Below, piece after piece: positions 9,301 to 20,757 of a stretch of DNA of 64,000 nt (the first letter of the stretch is position 1; every line of letters begins with the position of its first letter). This DNA is from Adineta steineri (lineage: Eukaryota > Rotifera > Eurotatoria > Adinetida > Adinetidae): positions 103,783 through 167,782 of the forward strand of contig CAJNOI010000112.1 of assembly GCA_905250115.1 (NCBI GenBank), in the 5' to 3' direction. The notes below the pieces were generated by a model. That model did not search any database and was not told the DNA's origin. It saw only the letters and a program-made list of their open reading frames with translations. A program made the translations under genes and the position numbers.

Positions 9301-11359
9301 TAATAATCTGTGTCGTAGCAAAATGGATGAAAAATACAAACTGAATGAAAATTTCGCTTTTAGATGGTTGATATTATTTAAAATGCTTAAAGATAGATTT
9401 GGTTCAATATTCTAGCGAAAAAAATTTCTAAGATCTAATAGAAAATAATTTGTATGATTTTTTGACGAATTATAACCGATAATATCATTCACAGTAACTT
9501 CGACAAAATTTTCTTGTCGAAGTTTAACTTCGGCAACAAGTGTAACTTCGGCACGACATACACAAAGATAAAAGAGTACTTTTTCGAATCCTACATATAA
9601 TATTTGCACAGATCAGTTCAAATAATTTATAGTCTTTTCAAAAATCTGTATATATTTTTTTCAGTGCATGATTACGTCATATTATGTGTAATATTGATAT
9701 TGTCAATCGTTTGTAATTTTTTGTCAAATACTGTGCGATCTTATAAACTATGGCTTAAAATATTGAAAGAAGTCGCATATTTTATACTTCCATCGCATAC
9801 TATATTTAGTAACATTATTAAGCCCTCATACCCAATGATCGTAAAGGGACAGATCAATCGTATACTAGATCTAGATGCATACTATAATTTTAGCTTGAAG
9901 TTCAACATGCATGAAAGTTGAATAAATATACAGAGCATAAGTAACGGATTGATCTAAAATAAAAACCCTTTTAATATACACAGATCAAACTATGACATTA
10001 ACAACAAGGACAAAAAAAACGCCATCAACAACATCATCATCCTCAACAACATCAACAACGCCATCAACAACAACAACATCATCATCTTCAACAACAACAG
10101 CATCAGTATCAACATCATCATCTTCGACAACATCATCATCTACAACAACAACCACAACAATATCATCTTCAACAACAACGACAACATCATCATCATCATC
10201 AACAACATCAGCACAAAAAACATCACCTATGGTAACGACTAGGAGCAACGGTATGTAAAACTATTTTCGCATGTATCTTCTCTACGCTAGGTAACTCATA
10301 TATATTTGTAGATGGTAGGTCACCAAACACTTTGGCTAGACTTAGATCTAACTCTAGTATCATACATGTTGTAAAGAAAAAACTCTTGTAACACCATTAC
10401 TGTTTTCCAAATGCATAAGTGATCTAAACATATCATATGAGTAAAACTCATACTGAGAGTTAAAGATCTAATTCATCTTTCAAAGTGTCATAGTCTTCAA
10501 GAAGCATTAATTTGAAATATGTACATTTTATGTATGAGCAGAAGTTCAAGTTGTTTGTTTTCAATACTACTTTTAATATCCTCAAGACTATCGTCTATGT
10601 TCATTGTGTATTTCATATTTTAACTTTAGTTAATACTTCATCATTGGTTTTCGTTCCAAAACCCTGCATTAATTCAACATTTATCGGTCTCAGTTGCAAT
10701 ATCTCAAATAGTCCATGCAAACTGGCAACATCATGTGAAAACGATGGTACATGTATAAACAATAAAATGGCAACTTATGGATATATTTGTTTATGTCTAT
10801 CTGGCTTCAATGGTACTCATTGTGAACTCGATCACCGAATTTGTAAACCACATTTATGTTTACATAATGGTATTTATATACTTTCTGCACTTTTCCACTA
10901 GTCATTAATGAAAAAAAACATTTATTTTGCTTTATAGGTACGTGTGATGGAACATCGAACACAACATTTCATTGTGTATGTGAAAATGGTTGGGAAGGTA
11001 TTCATTGTGAATCAATGGTCAATCATTGTGAAGGTGTAGAATGTATGAATAATGGTGTTTGTCGACCATTATTATTAGGTTATAAATGTGAATGTCTTGG
11101 TACTAGTTATTATGGTTCTCATTGTGAGTTTACTGCAAGAAAAGCTGTTATCTCAAAAATCATTTCAAAATCATTTTCTTATATTGCAATTATTGCTATG
11201 TCAATTGTTGTAATGTTTGTTGTAATAATGGATATATTAACATATTGTTTTGGTATTGATCTAACACGTGAAGAACGAGAAAGATTTCGACGAGAAAAAC
11301 GAGGAAGAAAATGGAATCGTCGTGTTAATAAGCAATTGATCCGTACGAATATATCATAA
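3304..11359 (+). CDS. Jacalin-like lectin / MAM / Thr-rich / EGF type I membrane protein
   Basis: Inferred exons: 3304-3364 (or to 3370), 5587-5733, 7612-7947, 8154-8819, 9984-10250, 10630-10869 and 10938-11359, about 712 residues. Every junction is phase 1 with GT-AG ends. Exon 1 codes a signal peptide starting MLSKNFFIQIMILFII; an upstream Met at 3244 is in frame but would put a polar stretch before it. Exons 2-3 form a jacalin-like lectin domain (KIDSLQF, CGGNGGGAF and SLDRIQFHW are typical Gly-rich beta-prism phrases). Exon 4 resembles a MAM domain, with a C-terminal IAIDDIEVRVC. Exon 5 is a Thr/Ser stalk. Exons 6-7 hold EGF-like Cys patterns (CENDGTC...CLCLSGFNGTHCE, CENGWEGIHCE, CMNNGVC). 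A hydrophobic helix follows (SIVVMFVVIMDILTYCF), then a basic tail ending at 11359. It is likely a cell-surface glycan-binding or adhesion protein. The donor at 3365 is GTCAAG where the paralog has GTAAAT; GTAACA at 3371 is in the same phase. Function is inferred from domains only. Confidence 0.7.
3571..3699 (-). pseudogene. Cys-rich exon fragment, antisense in intron 1
   Basis: On the minus strand an open segment starts after an acceptor-like CTAAG at 3700 and runs 42 codons to a TAG at 3571-3573. It contains NGAYLAARLSPNELNKFRSN followed by CFCEDCYPGAAC. The composition (many Cys, Gly, Pro, Arg) is unlike the AT-rich noncoding surroundings and looks protein-coding. I do not recognise the family. 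No upstream exon was found, so it is probably a transferred or decayed last exon lying within intron 1 of the lectin gene, on the opposite strand. Confidence 0.3.
4658..5256. mobile_element. Palindromic GGAATTCC-rich element, 8-bp TSD
   Basis: The ends are inverted repeats: GAGCAGTCATCCTATTCCGC on the left and the complement of GCGGAATAGGATGCATTCTC on the right. An exact 8-bp duplication, TGATTTTC, flanks it at 4650-4657 and 5257-5264. The interior is two head-to-head arms, each with a degenerate minisatellite of about 28 bp made of TTCCGGAA and GGAATTCC palindromes. A run of 10 Ns (4935-4944) sits near the centre, where a long hairpin would defeat assembly. There is no coding capacity; the open frames across it are repeat translation. 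The 8-bp TSD fits hAT-, P- or Merlin-like transposition of a non-autonomous element. It lies in intron 1 of the lectin gene. Confidence 0.75.
4935..4944. other. Assembly gap (10 N)
   Basis: Ten undetermined bases near the symmetry centre of the palindromic element. The real length is unknown. Confidence 0.98.
5860..7090. repeat. Cluster of TTTAAATAG[C/T] motifs
   Basis: More than fifteen copies of a short core, usually TTAAATAGCTA or TTAAATAGTG, are spaced about 15-40 bp apart, densest from 6525 to 7070. It has no coding potential and lies in intron 2 of the lectin gene, between the two lectin exons. The spacing is irregular, so it is not a simple tandem repeat. Confidence 0.5.
6836..6929. 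mobile_element. 94-bp hAT-type MITE
   Basis: Terminal inverted repeats CTGTGGCGGAT and CAGTGGCGGAT (complement of the right end), one mismatch. They match the CAGTGGCGGAT-type ends common in hAT elements. The flanks are an 8-bp duplication with one mismatch, GTGCCGTA (6828-6835) and GTGCTGTA (6930-6937). The interior is a G-run/C-run hairpin around GGGCGATCGCCC. It is inserted in the TTTAAATAG cluster. Confidence 0.7.
7237..7436. mobile_element. 200-bp foldback element
   Basis: The left arm begins CACAGTGTGTTTAGAAGGTT and the right arm ends with its near complement (...CTAAACACACTGTG). Similarity extends about 70 bp inward on each side through GCGCAGATT and AAGATAAGATT-type sequence. There is no coding capacity and no clear target duplication. 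It lies in intron 2 of the lectin gene, about 180 bp before the second lectin exon. Confidence 0.6.
8006..8053. repeat. Telomere-like palindrome (copy 2, weak)
   Basis: The left arm GGTGCGGTGTTG and the right arm ACTCATACTCACACCCTG are only partly complementary. It ends exactly where similarity to the second copy of the locus resumes (ATTTCATTGAT, also at 20217). Confidence 0.4.
9060..9148 (+). repeat. Dispersed repeat, about 90 bp (also 21394-21482 and inverted at 19759-19848)
   Basis: Contains GACCGTAAGCGGGACTTAG and, further on, GAGATACGAACG. A same-orientation copy sits at the matching place in the duplicated locus. A reversed copy lies in intron 1 of the second gene, so it has moved independently of the duplication. 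No terminal repeats were seen. Confidence 0.5.
9215..9558. mobile_element. 344-bp MITE, absent from the paralogous site
   Basis: The ends are inverted repeats TGTCGTGCCGAAGTTACTGT and its complement; the left arm continues through GAATGATATTATCGATTG and the right arm mirrors it. TA flanks both sides (9213-9214, 9559-9560). The duplicated locus reads straight through at about 21540-21550 (AATATATAAAGATAAAAG), which marks an empty site. TA duplication and the terminal repeats suggest a Tc1/mariner-like non-autonomous element. Confidence 0.65.
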
Positions 11360-12660
11360 TAAATAATAGAATAAATAACTTTAGCTATTGTAGGTGACAT
11401 TGTCTTAATAGAAATCTCTTTTTTTGTGTTGTATTTTAATTAATATGCTTCGGTATCGGGATGTAAAGCTATATTGTCTGTCGTAAGTTAAGAAAAAAAA
11501 TAAAAGTATTATATTTAACATATCCAACATTTTTCTGTTTGATATGCGGTTAATCATTACACTTCATCATCGCGAACATTTCATTAGTTGTGGATAAACC
11601 TTTAAATTTTTTGGATCGCTTTTCTAATCGTTTCAATGTTGCTGACCGATAATAATGGTAAAACTATATGAAATAATTTAAAATAAAAGTATTGATGACG
11701 AGTATTCGAGCTATCAATGAAGATGTTTAAAATCGATTAAAATATTTTAATATAGTGCGATTGGCGTGAATTTTTTGAAACACTTTCTTGCAATGTTCGT
11801 TAAATTACAGTTTTTCATCAACGTATATTTCCAAATATTCAAAAAGAGGTGTACATTTGATAGGATATTGATATAGAGTAAGCGTACATTCATAGTGAGT
11901 GTATAGATTTAAAGAATGGAGTAATATAAGAAGTTCACTTGATTTAATGAGTCCAAACAAATAAAGTACTAATAAAGACATAGGATTTTATAAAATAAAT
12001 TAGTAAATCATAAATAAAAAATATGGCACGAGAATGTACCAATGACAAAAACATAATTTTATTCGTCAATCATTTATTTTTGTATAATTATCTTTATCAT
12101 TTACCTGATAAGTAATGATTAATTAATATTTATCTAAGAATATTCGGTTGATATCAGTTTGTTCATAAACACATCAAACATGTTTCTTAACTGAGTCTAT
12201 ATATCATTCAGTATAGTCAAGTAAATCTAAAACAGTTTATCTACCAGAAAAGTAAGAATAATATTACTTTACTAATGATACAAACTGATCATAAAATATT
12301 CTCACTTTTTCCATACATATCAAAATAAAAAACATGTTCCCTCATTATTTTAATTTATTATAAAATGAGAGAAATAATTCAATAGAATGATTATATCTTG
12401 AAATATTGTCAGAGAACATTCTCAATTATATTATGTGCGGTTTTTTTACTGAAATACCTTAATCTATATGATATGTAAATAAAGATAAATGACTCATCAT
12501 ATACATCGTATATTTAAACCGATAATGTGTCTTATTATGTTGCGTATCGATTGTTTTGTTATTTTTTTCTTTTCGTCTTGTCTGCAGAACGAAACATATT
12601 CATCTGATTGCACGTTTCTGATTAACATGATACTTTCATTGTAAAAATCGTCAATATATA
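11360..12660. other. Intergenic, 3' flank of the lectin gene then unique AT-rich DNA
   Basis: 11360-11530 matches the 3' flank of the second copy. 11535-11730 matches 24697-24892. Similarity stops at about 11730 (after AGATGTTT). The rest, up to the FMO start, shows nothing recognisable. AATAAA-type signals occur soon after the stop codon. Confidence 0.5.
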
Positions 12661-14264
12661 ATGGTAAGAAAAAGTGTAGCTATCATTGGAGCAGGTGTTT
12701 CAGGGCTTGCAGCAGGAAAAGTTCTTTTAGAAGATGGTTTTGATATTACGATATTTGATCGACATAAAACATTAGGTGGTATTTGGTCTCCAGATTGGGC
12801 GTATGTTCATCAACATACTCAAACAATAGCAAGTTTAATGGAATTTTCTAATCTACATGATACAGAAGGTGAAATATTTATTGTTCTAATAAATAATGTT
12901 TTTATATATTCTCGATTTGTATATTATAGCTATGGATTGTGCTCCGTGACAAAATATTCATAATTATCTAAAACGATATGCCGATAAATTTCATCTTATC
13001 GAACGCATTCGATTTGAAACAAAAATTATATTAATTGATAAAAATGATTTAAAAAATGGCAAACTTCCTTGGATTGTTAAAGTTGAAACAGCTAGTGGTG
13101 ATCATGAAACATTCGAGTTCGATTTAATTGTTGTAGCTACTGGTCTTTTTTCTACACCAGAAAAGCCAAATTTTCCTGGTCAAAATAAATTTAGTGGATC
13201 AATTCAACATATTACTGATATTAAAAGTGAAGATCAATTAAAAAACAAACGTGTAATAGTAATTGGTGGTGCTAAAAGTGCCGTTGATATGGCTACATTA
13301 GCAGCAATGCATGCGAGTTCTTGTCATATGGTTTTCAGTCATTCTTATTGGTTATGTTCCATTAGACTATGGATTTAGTCGAATATTTACACATATATTT
13401 GATCCATTTCCTAATGCACCGCATAGCGCTGCATTTTATTTTTTTCATCGTGTCTTTTCATTTGTGTTCACTAAAATCACTGATAGTATAGCTAATTTTT
13501 TGATTAGTAAATATAAATCAGATTTATTTGCTGATGAAAAATTCATACCAAAAGGTTCTATACGAAATGCTCACAATATTATGCGCCTAACAAAAGAATT
13601 TGTTACAATGATTCGTGAAAATCGTATTATTAGAAAATTGGCATCAATTGATGAAATTGTTGATAAGACAACAATTCGACTTGATTCTGGTGAACTTTTA
13701 CAAGCAGATTTAATTATTTGTGCAACCGGTTTTATTGAAACATTGACTAAAACACTTGTTCGAAATACAACAAGATCGACATCTGATGAAGGAATTGATC
13801 TTGATTTGTATCGTCAAATAATTCCTATTGGAATACCTAATATTGCCTTTATTGGTTTACCTGCACCTTTACATACATGGATGTTTTATGAAGTTCAATG
13901 TCATTGGATGTCGGATTATTTTCTTAGTCGAATTAAATTACCAAATACAGAAAAAGAAATGTTGGAAGAAATTGAAACAACTCGACAATTTATTTATAAA
14001 ATGTTTAAACGAAAATCATATTATTTTCAATATTATTGGTTAGAACCAATGGAAATTTATTTACGAGATATGGGTTTATCATTATATAGAACAAATAATT
14101 GGATATCAGAATATTTTGGTGTATATCGTCCCAAACGTTTATCAACTTTACATGATGAACGTAAAGCTAAAGCAGAAAATAAAACAATAAATTTCTGGTA
14201 TTTTAGTTTTCAACATACAATTCTTCTTTTTTTATTTCTTTTATTTATTTGCTTTTTCTTCTGA
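12661..14264 (+). pseudogene. Flavin-containing monooxygenase-like, disrupted
   Basis: Family role: FAD/NADPH-dependent oxygenation of N- or S-nucleophiles at the ER. Exon 1 (12661-12868) carries the FAD dinucleotide-binding motif GAGVSGLAAG near residue 10. A 61-bp intron (12869-12929) has GTGAAA...TATAG ends. Exon 2 reads DCAP then TGA at 12947-12949, where a Trp codon is expected. After that the frame is open through an FMO signature-like FSGSIQHITDI and an NADPH-site motif VIGGAKSAVDMA to about 13350. The frame then shifts by one; the rest (GYVPLDYG..., FDPFPNAPHSA, ICATGF) is in frame 3 to a stop at 14262-14264. The C-terminus is a hydrophobic tail (HTILLFLFLLFICFFF) like the ER anchor of animal FMOs. 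One nonsense change plus one frameshift points to recent pseudogenisation. Two sequencing errors are the alternative. Confidence 0.75.
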
Positions 14265-14458
14265 AATAATTTATCTGATAAAATATTTTAGATTAGTTTT
14301 CTAAAAATAAAGAAAAGAAGAAACAAAATTTTTGTTTATTAATGAAATCATATTTTATTGGAATAAATAGATCTGTTTATTTTATAATTTAGAATAAATA
14401 AATAAAGTGCATGATTAATATTACAACAGCAAAAAAGTTAATTGTTTTTATTGTTATT

Positions 14459-16147
14459 TCAAATGAGTTGAAAACGTTGAACGCGGTTGTTATTTTCATC
14501 GGTTACATACATGAATGTTTCATTATGGTTAATAGCTAATCCTGAAGGACCGTTAAACATAGTATCACTGGATCCGGGATTACCATTGATATCACCTGCA
14601 ATAGTTACTCCTTCAGTTGCTCCTTGATTCCAACGTTGAATTCTATGATTTCCATAGTCCGCTATGTACAAAGCTCCCGTCTTATTGGATATTTTAATAT
14701 AAGATGGAGAAAAGAGTTGATTGCTTCGTGAACCAGGACCATTGCCGCCTGCTACTGTAGTACCGTTGCATGGCCAAGTATCATTTAAGTTATACCGTTG
14801 TATCCTGTGGTTATGTAAATCAGCGACATATAACCATGAATTGTGTTCATCAAGTGCTATTCCTTGAGGTCCATCAAGATCCATAGCAGTATTACCATTA
14901 ATAGCTGAGATATGACCAACTATTATTGTACCATTCAAAGCATTTGGAGGCCAAAACATTATTCGATTATCTTCCATAGAAGCAACGATAACATTCTTAT
15001 TACTATCTACTACTACTCCAAATGGACCATTCAAATTATCAAGTCCTGCTCCATTATAACTGTTACCAGCAACCATACTGGGTAATGAATTAATTGTTTG
15101 CATGTTAGAATATAATACAACTTGAGGATCACCATAGTTAGTAACATAAATATCACATCCATTTCTAGTATTGACATACACATCAAAAGGATAGTACAGC
15201 GGCTGTCCAGGAGCCCATTCCGTTGCCACTACAGAAATGTTTTTATAGTTTGTATCAGCATCCCACAAACCGAGAATACGATTATTACCCATATCCACAA
15301 TAATAATCGAGTCACTGTTGGTTCCAAATATATCAATTCCAAGAGGCCAATTGAGACCAACAGTCGAACTATCGCTTATTTCAGTGGTATCATCCGCAAC
15401 TGTTGTTCCAGAAAGTACCGATAATGCTGTAAAGATAAAAAGTAGAATTAATTATGGAAGAGATCATTGAAAACTATCAAACTATCAAATCTTGTAGTAC
15501 TGTCTCAATTATCAGAACAAAATATAATGATAGAAAAAAAAATTGTACAACTTACGCCCACATTGATTAAATTGTAAACATGTATAGTTAAGATCTTCTC
15601 TACACATGCTCATGTTTTGTTGACAGGATGCACCAAGTATTGGCGATTGTGGAATACACATAGAAATTGATGCATTCCAATAAGTGTGTGGCATACATTC
15701 ACAGGTAGAATTACTGCCACATCGAAGATAACGAATTTGATTACAAGTAGAAATACATGGACTGCCGTATTCAACGAAAAGACGTGCCGAAAATTGTAAA
15801 GTACCAACTTGCGATTGAGATGAAGATGATGAACTAATCTGACCTAATTTATTTGTATCACCTTCAAATAATCGACATTGTTTAGGTGAAGATACTGCAT
15901 AATCAAAAACGCGACATAGAACATTGCTGTTACATAATATAGAACATTTCTTGATTGAATCAGTATTAGTTATCGAAATAAGTTGAGCTGGCATATTAAC
16001 AGGTATATATTGAGTACCTTGACTTGATAATATTGTTTTACTAGCAAAGATTTCTTGAGAATAAGTTTGTTTAATGATTAAAAATAGAAACCATAGCCAA
16101 ACAGTCGTAAGAAAAGAGCAGTAATTATAGAAGATATAGTGAAACAT
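14459..16147 (-). CDS. Secreted PAN/apple-like plus NHL-repeat protein
   Basis: Exon 1 is 16147-15556, exon 2 is 15426-14459, with a 129-bp GT-AG phase-1 intron; 519 residues. The N-terminus is hydrophobic (VWLWFLFLII, then Gln-rich TYSQ), a signal peptide. Residues of about 60-100 hold a Cys pattern CSILCNSNVLCRVFDY...CRLF like a PAN/apple module. A short Cys-rich stretch follows (CECMPHTYW). The C-terminal 300 residues contain about six NHL repeats, each ending in a phrase such as NHRIQRW or NNRVQRF, which should fold as a beta-propeller for protein or glycan binding. It is convergent with the FMO, with about 200 bp between the stops. Unlike the three plus-strand NHL genes it is secreted, not anchored. 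The ligand is unknown. Confidence 0.75.
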
Positions 16148-18074
16148 AATTGTTAACTAAATAATACTAAAAAGATAATAATAAAAAATAATCTAGATTT
16201 ATTTTTTAAACAAACAGAATGGTGGGTGTGAGTATATAAAAGATGAATCCATACTCACACCCACACCCTCAAGAAACAGTAATGTCCTTGCAGAAGAAAT
16301 TAATACATACCAAAAAACTATTCTTGTCGTTAAAAGTTATCGTTTGAAGAGAGCTTGTTTTTATCAAACTGACAGCAAATAACTCAAATATCGTATTCTT
16401 TTTATACACGTCGCTAGAGAGTGTTTATTTAAAATAGAAAAAGAATTTTTCTTTCTCAGGATAAGGTCTATTTTGATTCGTGGAAATGACTTTAAAATAT
16501 ATCTTTCAGCTTTCTGTTTCCTTAGCGATGTATTTCTTTTCTGACGCATTAAAAGAAAGTAATGAAAGATAAATTATATCGTATCATATTAATTGTTTTA
16601 TTTTCAAATTAGGTTTTTGTTATTAACAAATGCGCAATTTCATATTTAATAAATAATTTGTTTTTTAAGATTTGAAGTGAACGGATATACAAACTTGCTA
16701 AGAAGAATACTTGTGCAATAGTTTGATTACATAGTTTCTAAAAGAAGAAAATAAAAATAGAAAAAATACTTCAAGGACATCGAGAACTCTAAAATACCAA
16801 ACTTGTACCTAACACGTGCCATCTTCATAATCCTAGAACTTTATCAATTAAAAAAATAAATATTTGATGAGATCAGGTATTATCTCTACCAATAAGATTT
16901 ATTTAGCCTAGATTTATTTGAATTCTATACATATAAAACTTGAGTTTTTACATTTTAAAATTAGTTTTTGTGTATTTTAGAATAAGGATGATACTGATAT
17001 GTTAATTTGTTACACAATTTATGGAAAAAGTATCGAGGATGTCATGAGCAATGTTCACTTATGCTTTATAAAAATAGTGCATTTAAAAAAATACTTGTCA
17101 AAATGATACAGATTTATGGAAAATAAAAGGATCGATCAGTAAAAGCATTTTTATAATAAATATAAAAGTATTTTGTTGTTGTGTTCAAGATTTGTCTTTA
17201 TTCAAAGAGGGAAATAATTATTTTCAATACAAATATAATCATGAAATACTTCAGTTTAATGGCAAAAATACACATTGAAGAAAGAAATTATTAAATTCAA
17301 GTTTCCACGTGAAAACTGAAGTTGTCCACATATAATCAAGAAATTGCGCAGAATATTTATTTCGAATAGAACAATATCTAAATTTTAGTATAGTTTGTAG
17401 ACGGATATATACAAGGAAAGAATGATCAAAAGTGTTTCTATAATGTGAATAATTACAAAAAGAAACAAGTTGTTTAGTAAAATCTTTTCACCGATTGAAT
17501 ATACTTTATTAATTTAGCAAAAACAATAAATATTAGATAATTATAAATGAGAAATTTATATTTTTAATGATGCAAAACAATAGAAAAAATTCATTAAAAA
17601 ATATAATTATTAATGAAAAATCTTGCTCATTAGTATAAATCAGAGTTTCTATTGACTAGATGATACCGATATAAAACTATTAGACTTATCAAATATTTCT
17701 AAACTTCTATTTTTTTAAATTTCTGTTAGTATTAGTCATACTACGATCATTATTAAAATTATTCCTTAAATTTAATAAGTAGTTCCTATTATAAATGTCG
17801 CCTTGAACTTAAATTTGAATTTGTTTTTCAAGTGTAGTAGTTCTATTTTATTTATTCAAAAGCTTTTCGAATAAATGGTTATTTTAATAATAGCTATATT
17901 TTATATTTCGAATTATGAATATCCTACCAGTTTATTTTAAAACGTGAGAAGAGATCGTGGATGTCTATGAGTGTTGGCGGAGGTATAGATATATGATGTC
18001 TGTCCCACCCACAGGCAATTTCAAAACCAAGACATAATTTCAACATTCATCAACAAACAGAAAAAAACCATATT
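16148..18074. other. Long intergenic AT-rich stretch
   Basis: No convincing gene on either strand. The only structured item is the palindrome at 16221-16270. Long A- and T-runs occur throughout. It may contain the promoter of the minus-strand PAN/NHL gene. Confidence 0.4.
16221..16270. repeat. Telomere-like palindrome (copy 3, strong)
   Basis: Arms GGTGGGTGTGAGTAT and ATACTCACACCCACACCCTC around a short AT-rich loop. It is the clearest hairpin of the family and lies about 70 bp upstream of the PAN/NHL start codon. Confidence 0.65.
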
Positions 18075-18123
18075 GGGTGTGAGATGGATGCTGCATTCCC
18101 CTAGTACTCACACCCACACCCTC
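18075..18123. repeat. Telomere-like palindrome (copy 4, strong)
   Basis: Arms GGGTGTGAGATGGATG and CTAGTACTCACACCCACAC. It ends exactly where similarity to 2005 onward begins (AAATCATTGGATATTAAATC), so it marks the left edge of the second copy of the duplicated block. Confidence 0.65.
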
Positions 18124-18201
18124 GAAATCATTGGATATTAAATCCATTTAATTAATTCACTTGGTTGGTATCAAGAAATATTTAATTGAATGGAATAATG
18201 G
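18124..18201 (+). pseudogene. S9 peptidase C-terminal stub (second copy)
   Basis: About 25 codons match the end of the fragment at 1676-2041 (NHWILNPFN, then TAA). Only the segment around the catalytic His remains. It is plainly non-functional and serves as the left boundary marker of the duplicated block. Confidence 0.6.
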
Positions 18202-19758
18202 ATAAAATAGATAAAATATAATAATTTCTTTTTATTTAAATAAATAAATAAATTCAAATTTACAAATCAAAGATAACTCACAAATGAATGCCTTCGTTAA
18301 GCAAATCTTGAAGTCAAATTTCAGATAAGTTTCGAGATAAAAATCTTATTGAAATGTAAAAAAAATAAACGTTTCACTTTCTATATATAATGGTATAATA
18401 AATCTCAACAAAACTTTGAGTCGATGAGAAAGTTTCAAAAGAAAATTAAATAGTAATACTATATGAAAGTTCAAAACAACTATTTTAATGAAACTTGTAA
18501 TAAAATCTAATATATGATTAACATTGACGTCAATAGTATATTTATATTCGTAACTAATACTTTGTTCGTCTGCTGTAATTAGTTTTCTTTCAGTTTCAAT
18601 CATAAAATTTGAAATTAAAACAAATAAACAGACTAATACAAAATATATCTGATTATGATCAAGTTAAAGATTTAATTGAATTAATCTAATAATCACTGTT
18701 TTTCTCATAAAATACTTTTTAGATCAAATTATTGATTACTGATAAGTGTTGGAAACTATATAACAAATAGACATCGAACGTTTTACTTTAACAAAAAGGA
18801 GAAATTAATAGGAAAATGTATGAGAGAAAAAGACATATTTATTTATATTAGAGAGGAAGTAATCAGTATGGTTTCATATATCAAGAAAAACAAAAGAGCA
18901 AGGAGAAACCAAGATATGTTCATGATAATATTCAAAAAAAGAATGTTTTCGTATATTTGAGAAGGCAATATTTGATTTTGAAATAAGTTTTTCCGATCAC
19001 TTGCCGATTATATACACAGGGTAATATAAGCTCAAAATATTATATCTTTAAAAAAGTACCGAGAAAACGACCAATCAGTATTAGTTTAAGTAAAATAGGA
19101 AGAAGAGAAAGATAAAACAAAGTTTCTTAATATGATTTCATTTTTGTTGTTTTCAAGTAAGTGATTATTAGATTTCGAAAAATCTATGTTTTATTCAAAT
19201 TATTATTGTATAGATATTGAAAAAGTATTAAACGAAAAACAGAAGATGTTATCAAAACATTGTTTTACACAAATAATAATTGTATTTATTATCAATGCAT
19301 TAAGAGGTAAATATAGAAAAAAAAATGTCTTTTTTGGTTTCAAAGTGAGTCAAATGAATCGAAATATTAGAATTACCCTGTTTAGTTAGTGCTAACATAT
19401 TTTAATTCTATTTATCTATATAGAATACAAAAAAGTTTATTATAGGCGAAATCAAATACGTGTAGTTTATTCTATAGATAATTTTAATTTTACTAAATAC
19501 GAGTATCCAGTTCTCTTAACAGCTACTGTGATATAAATTGTCGTACGATGATATTCTGAAAGTTTAATAATCTATCGATTTATGCAGAAAACTGATTTTA
19601 TTATTTAGTTTCCTTAAAAAGAACAGTTGTAAGAATGGAAGACAGAAAAATCTCGAAGAGAGGTATGAGAATAGTTTCTAATTTCTAATATATATATATT
19701 GATATTTTAATTTAGACAATTCAAACAATGTTGATAGATTTCTAATTATAAACCTAAA

Positions 19759-19848
19759 ACGTTCGTATCTTAATGAGAAAGACAATAAAAGAGCAGAAAT
19801 TCTTTTAGAGTTTCTTCAGGTCCACTAAGACCCACTTATGACCAGAAT
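19759..19848 (-). repeat. Dispersed repeat, inverted copy
   Basis: Reverse-complement relative of 9060-9148 and 21394-21482 (on the minus strand: CATAAGTGGGTCTTAGTGG, later GATACGAACG). It lies in intron 1 of the second MAM/EGF copy, in sequence not shared with the first copy. Confidence 0.5.
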
Positions 19849-20560
19849 ATACATCTTAGAGCTCTTAGTCAGTTGCTGAGATTCTCTTGTTAGTTATTTT
19901 CTGTTCACTTATTTCATAGCAATGATCGATTTTTTAAAGCTTAAAAAAAATTCTAATCGTATCGTCAGTATTTTCACCCTCTAGCTAGGACAGTCTTATA
20001 TTTCCTGTGTTCTGTTAATCGTTTGAAATAAAAAAATAAAAAAGAACGTGAAATAGATACTTTTTTAATAGTATATTTAAAGAAAATTTTTATCTTTTAA
20101 CTTATAATTAAGAATACACAATACAAGGAGTTGTAACACCTTCTTGTAACTGAATATAATCTAGATGCAGGAGTTACTGGAGCATGTATCGAAACATATT
20201 TACTGAATAAGTTCGACTGATTTCATTGATGCACTCCATAAAAATCGTAACTGAAGATTTTCTTGAACTTTTGTTTTATTTCAAATAACAACTAACTGCA
20301 TGCTTTTCTTTTCTTAGAATTTACTAGTAGTTTATGTTTTGATGAGGACAACAACAATGGCGCACCACTTTTTTTAATTACACTTGATTATTGGAATGAA
20401 CCGTATTCTGACAGGCCATCAGTTAGCTACAGTTTCTCTATACGTAAAATACACGCTACCTTTACGACAATCGGTGGAATGTATGGTATTGTAAACCAAG
20501 TTTCTAACTCTACTACTCCTTCAATGAAATGGCATACTGGAGCAAAACATCATACAACGA

Positions 20561-20757
20561 CTAAACCCCCCCCCCCCCATAATAAAAGACCCTCTCGTAT
20601 TAAAAGACCCCCCCATAATAGAAGACCCCTTTGGAGCAAAAATCGAAAAAATCGCCCTACCCCTGTAGGGGGATTTTTCCACAAAAAAAGCGCGTTGGGG
20701 AAAAGAAAAGACAACCCGGGGGGGTTTTTTTTTTTGGGGGGGGGGGGGGGGGTTTAA
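20561..20757. repeat. GC-homopolymer insertion in the MAM exon
   Basis: About 195 bp bounded by CTAAACCCCCC on the left and GGGGGGTTTAA on the right, so it is roughly an inverted repeat. The interior holds A-runs, two short related units (AAAAGACCCC..., AGAAGACCCC...) and a hairpin CCCCTGTAGGGG. Comparison with the first copy places it inside the MAM exon. No clean target duplication is visible. Long C, T and G runs make assembly error possible. Confidence 0.55.

Noticed and set aside
9604..9921. 105-codon plus-strand frame
   Set aside because: Lies in the intron between the MAM and Thr-rich exons; the homologous intron of the second copy does not keep the frame.
9985..10248. Asp/Val-rich open frame on the minus strand
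   Set aside because: It is the antisense of the Thr/Ser-coding microsatellite exon; the plus frame is supported by splice sites and by the paralog.
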